Source: Anseranas semipalmata (taxonomy: Eukaryota; Chordata; Aves; Anseriformes; Anseranatidae). From it: DNA of 64,000 nt. The stretch is from the NCBI GenBank assembly GCA_013399115.1, contig VXAA01000616.1:226605-290604 (forward strand), in the 5' to 3' direction. Below, one piece after another: positions 1 to 11,800 of the stretch. How positions within the stretch are numbered: the first letter of the stretch is position 1; every line of letters begins with the position of its first letter. A program made the position numbers and the translations under genes. The notes below the pieces were generated by a model, which saw nothing but the letters and a program-made list of their open reading frames with translations, did not search any database and was not told where the DNA came from.

Positions 1-3000
1 GAATTCATGTACTTTGGGCTTATTTGGGGAGTTTATTCCCTGTGGGCATCAAACATTGCTTTTAGGCCTCTAAGTACTTCACAGCCTCTCCTACCTTAGT
101 GTAAATATTTATACCAGGTTTTCAAAGAAGAACTGAATGCTACCTGATTTCCATACCTTTTGAGGGAATATTCCACTTATTCCTTTCCTATGACATCACC
201 GGCCTTGAGTTGATGGTGGGTTTTTCCCAGTGTTTCTAAATCAACAAAAAAACTTGAGACACAATTCCAGGGTGAAGACTGCAATTCTGGTTGGCAACAA
301 AGTTTACTTCTGAAGATAATGTAGCATGAGAACTTTGCTGCAATGGCAACCAGATTTGGGGATTACTATTACAATGTGAGAATCAATGACATGAAAGCCT
401 AGGGGCTTAGTAGTGCACTTAGCAATTTGCCTAAAGGTTTATCCCACTTCTGAGAAGGAAAAGGAGGCTTAATATTGTTGATTTGCAGTCACTGTAGCTT
501 TCAAGTACAGGCAAGTGCAATAAAGCAGGCTGACATACTTGTAAAAGATAAATCTGCTGTAGACTTGTAAGGCATCATTTGAAACAGTCAGGGCTTTTAT
601 GCAAATCCCCTATTAGGGGGATTATAAATCATTAGAAGTTGAACAGCAAGATAGCAGGCACTTTCTGGAGGTGGGTCTTTGCCTTGATGCCATAGAAAAA
701 TGGAAATCAATTTAAAGGCCACATTCTCTTCCTAAGCTCAAACGCTCTGTGCCACCCAGGTTCCCAGGCCTGAATTACACTGAGACCACTACGTGTCATG
801 GCTTTTTAATAGATGTGTCTTGCAGTTAAACAGAAAGGCTGACTTCTCTAAGCAAGGCACAGTGAGCCAGACTCTCAGCAGGCAGCAGCTAACCCTGTTG
901 TCTGCGCTGAAGCTTTACAAAGCGGTACCGACTGAGAACGTTCCCAAGCGTCGTTAAAATACAACCAGTATAAGTTCTGCATTGAAAATTCAATATCATA
1001 TTTTTAACTTCATTGGATTGAAGACTTTGTACAAGGCCTGTGATCCATACTTGCTTTCTATTTATTTTATTTATTTTGGAGTGGTGTATACAAACCTGAG
1101 TTTACCAAACTACTCGCTGCTGTGTGTTGGAAAAGCATGCAGTGAATACCCCTTTTTGCTCCAGGTAGCTTAGTCTGAAACACAGGTCCTGTTGGGTGGA
1201 TGAAATGAATGGGTAGGAGTGGAGGGAGGAGGAACATCAGGTAGAACTGCCGTCTGCTTGTGTACTGCCTAGTTCTGTGTATGGCTTTATAAGCAATTGA
1301 TAGCGGTAATTGTAATAACCTTTAAGCACTTTGTTAGAGTGTAAGCCAAAGTCTTGTTTTCAGTCAATTGTTCTACTGCTTTTTGAGCCTGTTCTGAACC
1401 CCAAACAGATTGCTTTTCCCTTGCTATCTTTCTTTGAGGCTTTCTTATGAATACTATGCATACAGCCTATTAACCTCCAGTAATTCACTTCAGATATGAA
1501 GACTAAACTCACAGAGCAGTCATTAAAACCTCAGGTTAGGTTAGGAGTGACATAATCCCCACAGAAGTCATTAACTGCAATGTTCCTTGTCAGCAAAAAG
1601 AGAACTGCTTCATTTTAACACAGAAGCACTTTCTCCTGTTAAGCCTTAGGATGCAAGCATTAACCCTAGGGACACAGGAAACCTGTAGCCAGCATTGGTG
1701 CTTCTTTGTCTCCGCTCATTTCTTTCCTTAAGGCACTCTGGATTTCTATTGCACTTTCTCCAACGTTCTGTACACTGGGGCCCTTGCCCAAAGGGTGCAG
1801 CCCTAACACCCACCACTCGCTGGTTTTTTGCACGCTTTCCAGAGCCTCTTGTTGAACTCCCAGCCCCTACGGATGCCTGCCGTGAGAGAGGAGTCAGGGC
1901 GTAGCAGTACTGGGTTGGTGGTCATGTCAGTGAGGTTTTGAGGAAGAAGAGAACCTCCATCCTGAAGTTGAAGTGAAGGTGACTTTTTTTTTTAGCTCCA
2001 GAGAATTACTTTTGTTGCACCTCCTGGTGATCAGTTCCCTACTTGCTCCTTCTTTAGTTAGTTTCCCTCCTGACTTCCAGCACAAGGGTTGTTTTTTTTC
2101 TTTTTTGTGAGACAACAGTACTAATTAAAGGCAGGTCTACACAAGGTTCCCTCTTTGCTTTTCACTTAAGCAAAAGCTCCATTATTTTTTTTGATGCAGT
2201 TTTGGCTAAGCATGGATGAGAATTCTAGAACTGGATCCAGGGCATCAAATTTACCTCGAAGTTGTAACTCGATGCTGCAAAAAACCTTAAAACGGCAGAG
2301 ACTGAACTAACAGGAAGTTTGATGTGCGGGAGAAGACTTGCAGAAAGTACAGCAGCTCTTTAATGCGGTATTTCTGTAATACAGATGCAAACTTTTAGGA
2401 TTTTCCTGCTGGCAAGTTGGTGGCAACTATGTTACCAGAAGAGCTCTACACATACACACACACAAGCTCCAAAGTTGCAAACTTCTTCTCAAAGCCTGAG
2501 ATAACCATGTAGCACAAGAGCAAGGCATTGCTGATGGAATCAGTGCTTGGTTCAGCTTTCCTGAAAAGCAGGCACAGATTCATCACTTGTTACTTTGTGC
2601 ACTTAAGGCACCTAATGGGAACATGCGAGTGCCCGAACTCTGTAGGTAGTCTCAGAAGTGGGAGTGAGAGGCATTTCCAGTGATGGTGACCGCATGCACC
2701 GGGTGACCCTTCTAATTTAGGCACTTAGGTTAAATGCCCTGCCTGGGGTGCACCAGCTCTCTAAATAGCATGGAGGGAGGGAGGCTGCTTGATGTGAAAC
2801 TTCAGAGGCATTGAGAAATCTCCCAGGAGAAGCAGCAGAAACAATGTTTTTGCACCATTCAAAGCAAGAGTAGAAAAAGACATCTGACAAACTGAGGTGT
2901 CCCAGTGGAATGAGCCGGATCATGCAATGAAGCTTTTTGGGTTCTTCACTTCTGACTAGAAAGGAGAAAGTTCTTTCCAAACTAAAACTTTCTAATGGGA

Positions 3001-6000
3001 CCAGGACCTACTAGAGAAGTTGGAGGGGATAAAAAGACATGTGACAGGTGAAAGTAATCCTTAGCATTTCCATTTCCTGACGCTCCCCTCCGTACAATAC
3101 AGTCCATAGGGCACATACAGTTGTGAATCTGTATTTTAGGGTCTTGTCAAGCTCATGCTGAGCCGTAGAGTTTGAGTGCTGTGGCATTGTTTCAGTGATG
3201 AGCATCATGGCCTTACCCATGCTGAGTGGCTTCAGCATCTTCCACTCTCTTACTACAACTTTTTAATTCCACTGTTCATGAGGCTTGCTCAGAGAACTGC
3301 TACTTAGTACCATGTCAGCTTTTCACCTGACATTCTTCAGGCCCTTGGCTGCATGGGCATTGCCTTCACACCATCTGAATTGTCATAACTGCTCCGGATC
3401 AGTGCCTCACGGGTGTTGGCGGTTACGCTCTTTGGGTTTATTGCCCCATATTGCCCTTCTCTTTCTCATTTTGTGTTGTCTGAGAAGCAGCAAACTAATA
3501 TCTTTAAGCAGCACCTAAGTAAAGTAACATTTCATGGGTGGAATGTGCAGACTGAGCTACCTGGTGTGCAGCGCAATTTGGCCAGCTGTCAGACCCGATC
3601 CACGTGTTGCTGTAAGGTCTGGGGGTCAGTGTATGGTTCAGGGCCGTGCTTTGCTCCTCAAGGCTTATACTGAGCCTGATGCCAAAGCTTGAAGGATTTG
3701 AACGTTTGCTGCTAAACTGGGCGTTAGAGTACTGGACTGACGCATGCATGGGGGAGGTAAAACACCCAGAACAGCACCTCCGCGCCTGCTTGCCCCAACG
3801 AGAGAGCCAGCAGGATGTTGAGACTTGCAGCATGGCACACGCTGGCCCCTAAGACCAGCAGCTCATCTGTTTGAAGTCCAGGCTGAAGTTCTAAAACAGG
3901 AGATCTGTTCATCCTGTCCTCTGCTTTCCAAATCTGGCTCGTGTCTCATCTTTACCTGAGTTGGTGCTAAGGGCCCTCGTGTCTGGCACCCTGAATCTGC
4001 TGCGCAGCCTGATGGTGGGATCGACAGCTCTGGTGAGAGCACTTGCGTACATCTCGCACGTCATTTGACTGATGAGTCCATGTGGAGATGAGTCACCTGT
4101 GGGCGAGACATTTGTCCTGGGGCCTCCTCTGTGTGCATTTATAGCAATGAATCCGTAGCTGTAGACGCAGAACAGCTGCATGGCTGTGTCTCAGAGAGCC
4201 ATCTTCACGAGGCAGAGGGGAGATGGTGACATCCTGGCTGTAGCTGAGTCCTGTTAGTTTGCCATCGATTTTTAGTGGGGCAGGAGTTCAGGTTGACATT
4301 GATAGTTGTAACTAGAAGAGCTGAACCTTTTAAAAGGAGAAGGGACTGCAATGATGTCTGCCTGAGTTGGTACGGAGATGAAGACATAGCTTAGGGAAGA
4401 GTAAACCATTATAGTTGTTCATTTTTCCTAAAATTTGGTAGCTCATGTTTGAATTGGGACCATTGGTAATTGTTGCAGAAGAGAGCAGTGTAAAAACTAT
4501 CAAGCTTAGGTGCTTAGCCATTAGTGCAGTGCTTGATGGGCAGAATGGGTGGAAATTACTCTCATCCATTCTCTCTTCTGTGTTTTAAGACATCCCTTTG
4601 CTTATCCAAAAGGGGTGCAAGGGGGAGGAGGTGCCCCTTCAAGCTGCCTGAAGTACAGTCACCAGAATTGCACGTTTTCAGTGACAAAGCCCTTAATTAG
4701 CCCTCTCTATCTCCAGCCTTTCCATTACCTGGGATCTTCCCTCTGTGCTTGCACATTTCCTGCACTGAATCTGCAGCCACCTGCAGTGAGCATGCAGAAT
4801 GGGGACGGAAAGGTGTGAAGAAAACAAACCCAAGTTTGTGTTAATCTGGATTCCACAAGGAATACTGCAGTAATGCATTGGGATTCATGACAGCGAAGAG
4901 AGCAGAAAGTTTGAGGGTAATGCAGTCTAACTCAGGGGCATGATTTGGTGTATCACATCAGACGTGAGCCTTGCCTGTATGTTGGTGTCAAGGCTTTTGC
5001 TGGAATGAGAATAGTGCTTCCTCTGCTGCTGTGGTCAGTGGAGGTGAAAGGGAAAGGTTATATACCTACAGGATTCACACTTTGTCTTTGGAGGCAGTGG
5101 AGGATGCAGCGTCTTTCTCCGAGGGATTTAGGTGCTGTCCTAGTGATAATGGCTGAGCAAGTCTTTGCATTAGAAAGCACTTTGAGTGCAAGGGGATGAG
5201 GCTGTGGAGTACATAAAAATTCTTCCTACCGTTTCTGTTTTCCTGCTGTGGCTGGGAAGCAGGGTAGAAGACTCATTGCAACTTAAAAGACTCTCTTAGA
5301 TCATCAGAGAGCAAAAGCTATTTCTTTGGTGTCGGAAATGAGAACAGAATACACTGTAAGCAAGAAGAGATACTGGATTTGGTCATATTTCTGTATGACA
5401 GTTAGACTCATGTTTTTTCTGCACGCAGCTCCAGTCTTCTCTAAAATGTGCTTATGTGTGTTTCTGCTCGGTATTTTACAACATGTTTTTGTTCTGCTGT
5501 GAGTTTCCTTCCCATAACTGTCTGGCTTCATCTCGGTAATGCTGTCTGAAACAAAGCAGTGGCTCTGGGTTTCTTTTTAATGCTGTTTGAAAAATGGTAT
5601 GTGTTCAGTCCTAGCTATGGTGCAAATGGGTCTTTTCCACTGTTTTAAGGTAGCAGAAATCAGAATTTGTCCCTCCCCCCCCAAAAAGGATAATTTTTGA
5701 CAAAAATATCGAGTAGCTACAAATGGGAAGTTACAGACGTGCCCCTCCCTTCCTGCACTTTCTGATAGTAGCAGTATGTATGGAGAAGATATCAGTGCTG
5801 TAAGAAACCCCATTTTCTTACATCAGGAGGTGGGGGAGATGATCATGGAGGCGGTTCTGGTTAAATGATTTGGGGCTTTGGAGCCTGTCACAGCGTAAGT
5901 CAAAGTATCCTCGGGGCTGCTGTGGCTGCCATTGGCAGAGTGTAGGGTACCTCTCCTCCCTGCTATAATGCCTTTACCATGAGACATCAGATTATTAGAA

Positions 6001-8626
6001 CCCTTTGCAGAATCTTACAGAAGAGGTGTTTTTGGGCAGGTGTTGAAGTCTGGACTGCCTCTTTACCATTCTGCACAGTGCATGGGGAGAGTCTCCTCTC
6101 CATCAAGAGACAGGTCAGCATTCAGAGGTGATGTATCAGCCAGCCTGGGAGAGGCTTCCTGAACTGCTGTGTTTGCACAGAAGCTTTACAGCTACTATAA
6201 TATTGTTAGAGATGGAAGAACCAGCCCTGAGGTGAAACCAATACAATTCTCACGCCTACCCTGTCTCTCACTGTGGAACATTGAAAGTAGCACCAAATAT
6301 AAAAATAGTAGCTTAAAGCTAAATAGTGTCAAAATCACCAATGAGAGTGGGGTCACTCAGCTACCTGGGGAGGATCGCTGTGCATTGTGTGTCAAACAGG
6401 GCTCATCTCAGTAGTAGAACAACTCAATGCAATTCTCTCTTAAACGCATGGGAAAGTTGTTGTCTTCCTATGCGTTGCATAGGAAGGTGGTGTCAGGAGT
6501 CCTCCTCCACTAGAACATTTTGGCTAGACCGGACGAAACAGGGGCTGTTGTACTGCGGCCATCTGTGTATTTTCTTACCCATGAGAAAAAGGATTTTCTG
6601 GGAGATCTAAGACTTTTCAAGCTTAATTTTCTGCTGCTTTGTGAAATCCCATTCAGGTTGGCTGCTAGAAAACAGAATCTGACAGGTCATAGAAACGATT
6701 TTGCATGGGCTTTGATTCCCTAATAGGTGTGGCCAGATCCCTGTTCAGATGGGGAGGGAGGCCAGCCATGCTGCCCCAGATCTCAGCTGATCCACAGCTT
6801 ACACCATGGGACTTTGTAAAGGTCGGCTTTTTACCTTGGACTTCCCAGCTTGCGTCCTCTGTGTCTGGATGATTATAAAGAAGGTTTCCATGGAAGTGTG
6901 GGCTAGAGTTGGTTTGACCACCTTTGTCCCTCCTCTTTTCCTTCTTGGAAGTTCACAGGCTTGAGGTTTGTTCAAGGAACAGCTTGAATAAATAGAAGAC
7001 TGGGGCCTTGCTGCATTCCTGTTTTGTAAGGCTTGTCTGATCCCTCTGTGCTCGCTGCATTATGCCAGTATTGTACGCGGGAGCTGGCAGCAAACATTGG
7101 AACAAGAGAGGAGCTTCCATTTTCTTAAATCAATGGTTTCTTTTCCTCTGATATTTTCCGCAGCAATCAAGGGTAATATCACATGTGGAGGCTAGTGGAT
7201 GATGAATTGGAGGACAAAATGGACAAATCCTTGAGAGATGTCAAAGCACTCAGTTTGATGTAGTTGTGTTGACTGAAACCAGGTGAAAAGTGAAATCCCC
7301 AGTTCTGCTTTTAGGCAAATATCTCATAAAGCACAGAAAATAAAGGAAGGAGAAAACACAAAAGGCTGTTGAAGCAGAAAGGCAGATGTCAGAGGGATTT
7401 TAATATTATCCACATAAATTTTCCTTTCTCCTTGTTGTTTTTAAACATTTGTAGAATGATATGAAGTGCCTATCTTTTGCCAAGCAGTGCAAAAAAAAAA
7501 AAATCTCTGGTGATTGCACAATTAAACAGCATTATATGTACCTCATATTCCAGGATGGACACTTCTTCATGCAATTAACACATTTTCTATTCATAATAAG
7601 TCTTGAGACCGTGTTGAAATATAATTCATCTTTTTTTTTTTTAAAGGTTTTTGTGGTAAGTGAACAAAACCACATGAGATGGGGACAGATTCGTGACTGC
7701 TGAAAATCAAAGTAGAGACCTTAAAAATAGTGAAACTACTCTGATTTATACCTTCTGAGCCTGTGTCTCAAAAAGGACAATTTTTTTTTTGTCTTGGGAA
7801 TTCTGCCCAATGTGCACTCTGCCTAAATGCACCCCTATTTCTGGAATGCTCAAGAGTGGTGTAGCTATGAACCTTGCTTTTTCCCAAACAAGAACTTGTC
7901 AAACATGACTTTCAAAAGCTGCATTCCTTCCTGGACTGTGGCCTTGCTTACGAAGCATGAAGTCACAGCAAATTCTCATGAGTGACACATCCTTCAACAT
8001 CCTTAAACTTGCCCTTGTACAGGTTGCTTGCTTGACTGCCCAGAAAATGTATGAGAAACAAAATAAGGTGCTGAGAGTGGGAAGTGCCACATTTCTGTGA
8101 CGCTGTGACCTAAATGCCAGAGCCTTTTGCCTATTCAGGAGTATATGGTACAGTAAGACTTACAGATACCTGCCACTTGTGGTGACATGAACGCAGGAGA
8201 AATGTCCTATTTTAGTTATGGGCACATAAAAAATTCATGCATTTTTTCCCTACCTTCTGTGTGGTTAGTTAATTAAAGCACTTGCTTTACAAAGCTCTTT
8301 TCTGCTGGATGCCCAGCGTGATCATGGAGAACCAAGGTCTCAAGCTGCTGAGCCTGATCCTGCAGTGCCTTTTGCATGCGACTCCTGTTTGTGTTAGTGG
8401 GCACTCTCCGTGCTGGAGGGCCGCTGTGTTGGGCCCTAGGGAGGCTCAGTCCCTCGGGAAGCAGCTGCAAAGTCATGTTCTTGGGATATAATTTAATTGG
8501 AGTTAGTGGTACGGATACAGGAAAGCAAATGATAGGGGAACAACACTGGGCTAATAACTCTAATCCATTAACAGGCATCCTTATGTGTTCTTTAGCCATA
8601 AAATTAGCCATACTGTTTTTTCCTAG
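1..8626. other. 5' flank without a recognisable gene
   Basis: No open frame in this stretch reads like a known protein family, and I could not connect any of them by splice phase to the first confident exon at 8627. The DNA is AT-leaning with scattered T runs (for example near 1986, 7635 and 7783) and no clear CpG island. The N-terminal exons and promoter of the downstream gene should lie here or further upstream, but short exons of a fast-evolving, disordered N-terminus are hard to see by eye. One weak candidate exon is described in the findings (6181-6231). Confidence 0.5.
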
Positions 8627-8803
8627 CTCTTGATTTTGAGGGATCAAAATAACGTACAGGTAAGAGATATCCTTTGTGTGTTTCAGGCAGTGGAGAAAGT
8701 GTTTGCAGTGCCAAATGGATTTTACTGGCAGACAGTTGAAACTGATGAAAAATACTTCCCTAATAGCAGCGACATTGAAGCTTGCAGCGACATAGACACT
8801 GAG
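8627..8803 (+). CDS. Exon 1 of the recognised chain (internal exon, phase 0 to 0)
   Basis: Fifty-nine codons between the acceptor TTTTTTCCTAG and the donor GAG|GTAAAA. It encodes [11 protein letters not shown] followed by a segment ending in the acidic stretch [12 protein letters not shown], just before NDK domain A. A second good acceptor (TTTGTGTGTTTCAG, exon start 8687) lies inside and keeps the same frame. A strong donor-like site at 8660 would leave an intron of only 27 bases, which is too short to splice. The exon is therefore either 177 or 117 bases. It has no convincing start codon, so upstream exons must exist. It does not resemble an NDK fold and is probably a linker or the end of a disordered N-terminus. 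Confidence 0.65.
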
Positions 8804-11800
8804 GTAAAAAAGAAAAAAAAGATTAATCATGATTAAGTGACCTGGAATATGTCAATCCTTAGGTTTGGTACAAATACTCAACTTCAAGTATTCCTCACTC
8901 AAACCTAAATTTATCAGCTGAGTCTTTTGTGTCATTGGTATTGATGTACTGATTGCTCTGAGCCACAGAAGATTAAACTATGAAATATGCGGGTTGGAGA
9001 AACTGCTACCAGCCAGGTGCAAATCAGTAACAATAGCCAAATTCTGGTAACCCAGAGCCACATGACTGTAAGCCAGTGTGCAACATAACTTTTATAAACC
9101 TCCTGCTCAGAAATACAAGTTTTTCTGAAGCTTCTGCTACTATTTACCTACCCTGCAGTAACAGTCTGTGTTGTATAAACAAGTTGAAGGTAATCCTACA
9201 TAGTTTAAACCAGAAGAAGAGAAGGTTAAGGTAACTTGAACTAGCTCATCTTTACCTCGGTTTAGGAGTGTGTACCAAACTGTACTGGACCCCTATCCAT
9301 GTATGATAACTTGTGACCTGTGGTAGCTCACCTTTCTTAGCTCTTGCTCAACACAGCGTGGCATCTTTGATCTGACAGAGGTCAGTTTCCTGGTAGGAGT
9401 GATTCGGGGAGATGCACATACCTTATGTTCTTCCTGAACAACCAGCAAGCCTGACCAGTGGCTGGGAGCGGTCAGCTGTACCACGCTTGCTCCTGGAAGA
9501 TATTTGAAGACCGCAATTATTTGTTGGAGATACTGGGCACCTGGCACAGTCAGGAAATGCCTCATATGTCTTCATTACAATTCTCCGACTTGCCTCAGGA
9601 GTGCTACTAGTGGGCCCATACAGAACTTCTCAAGGCAAGGGCAGGATGCTCCATAAGGAAACGGCAAGCCAGCAGCTGAGACTAACAGCAGGGCAGGCAG
9701 GGCCTGACCTTGCTGGCAGGGTGCAGTCACACGTTCCCCAAGTGAGAAGAGCAGAACAGGTCCAGCAACAGTAACCAGGGTCAACCAAGAGTCCACAGGG
9801 ACAAGGCCAAGCCAGAAAGTCAAGTCAGCAGGTTAGGATAATGGCCAGGATCAGTGACGTGGGACTGGGCACAGGCATACCTGCAACAAAGCTCAGAGAC
9901 CAGAGCCAAGTGCCCAGCTCCCAGGCGAAGGGGTGACAGGCAGTTACTGAGGTTTGTCAGTGCTGGACAGCTGCATTGTCAAAGTTGGCCTGGAGCCCAG
10001 GCAGCCAAACCCCGGGGACTCTTATAGCTGCTACAGAAAAATGCTTCCTTACTGGCTGCTGTGATCACTGGGTTAGTATCAGGAGAGCTTGAGCTAGATG
10101 AACAGAAAGAAACAGAGCTTTTATTCCTAATTAGACCACTTTTTTATGATTTGCGTAAATTTATATCTTCATTTATCGTGATGTTATAAGCCTTGTTATG
10201 TGTTTATGGGGAAGCAGCATTTCATTTAAAGCGTCCAGTAGTGATGAATTCATTTGGCATTCACTGCAGACATAAAGCTTGCTGCTGGGGATAGCACCGT
10301 GTGTCTTTACACCCAGGAGAACCATGCACAAATTTGAGGCCAGTACAATTGTGCTTGTCTGATCCGCAGCTAGACAATTTATTACCCACGGAGCATTAAG
10401 CACCATACAACTTTCTGTTGTAAAGCACATGCATTTTGAAACAATACATTTCTTCTGATAGGAAAGTGCAGAGCTCAAAATAGTTTGCTTTCCTTTTGGG
10501 TGTAGATGTTTGTATGTAACAGTGTGGGTCTTCCTATGCATCAGGATGAACCGAATTGGATTCATCTGGTAAAGAAAAATTCAAAAGGTAAATGTGGGAC
10601 AGTACCAGATATATCTGCCTTTTGATTCTTTTTTCTTTTTGTGTTGATTTTGCCATTTTTGTAGGTATAAGGAAACAACCAGTTGGTCTATTATTATTTA
10701 ACTATCTTTCTGTAGTACGCGAAGTTAAACAGCAAGAATGATTCACTTTATTCTCTGCCCCAGAGAACTTGCAGTCTTTTACTAGGAGGTTTTTGTGACA
10801 AAAGGCACAATTATTTCAGTAGTAGTACATAATTATTATTCAATCATAATTACAATAGTTATGATTCAATCTGAAGCTAAAAGCCTACTGTGCTGAACTG
10901 CATGTAAACATAGAAGAAAAGAAAGCCTCTTTGTAGCTCTTATAGTGTAGGTAGGGCATGGGAATTAAAGGTGAGTAGAAGAGATACAGCTGTATGGTCA
11001 TTGTAGGCTTGGAAGCATTTTGGCTCATTCCTCCAGTGTGCTTCTGCTGTTCAGGTTGCCATGGTATTGCTGTTTGAAACTCTCTTCCGAAGTTCCCTAG
11101 CTACCCATCACATGTTGCAGCTGGTACTCAGCTCTGGTCTGGATATCTGTGGACTCCGCCTGCTCTATCCTCAGCATGATGTGCTGCTCTCTAGCTCAGG
11201 TGAGATCTAGTTTTCCTTCAGTGATTCCATCATGTGGTGATACTGAGGTGAAGAATGATGTGGTGCTGTGGAATGGGGAAGAGGGTATCAGATTTACGAA
11301 AGCATCACATCAGAGCCTATATCTTTCCCAAAAGAAATGATAAAAGACCTTGTGCTGTTTCTTTGTATCTGCTCCTGGTATTGAATATCCCTGAGTTGAA
11401 TTTTTAGCCCTTGAAACATTTTTTTTGTCTCAAACCACGTTAGTTGTTCCTTTGCAGAGACCATTCCCAGGTTGCGGTGCCCTAAGCTCATGTCAGATAT
11501 ACTAAATTAGTTCCCACTGATTTTCCTGGTGGTTCTAGCTGCAGACAATACGGCCACTCTTCCTCAATTCCCCCCCATTCCATCACCTCTGGGACTTCAG
11601 TATTTGCTTGTCCTTTAGGAGCATGGGCAAAAGGAAACTAGTGATCTAGCCATCCTGTAATTGTGTTTTCTGATAAGCCATCACCAAAATGTCACAATTT
11701 GCCAACAGAAGATGGTCTGAGATAAGAGACCAAAAAGATAAGGCAAAAATTATATGGGTCCCTGATGTCAAATGTGGAAGCCTTTAACATTAGACACTGA

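Noticed and set aside
3930..4065. Leu/Ala-rich frame ending at a GTGAGA donor
   Set aside because: The donor is good but there is no polypyrimidine acceptor, and the helix-like peptide arises from CTG repeats; phase to exon 1 cannot be tested.
11055..11068. GTTGCCATGG, half of an RFX X-box
   Set aside because: It lies inside coding exon 2 and lacks the second half-site.
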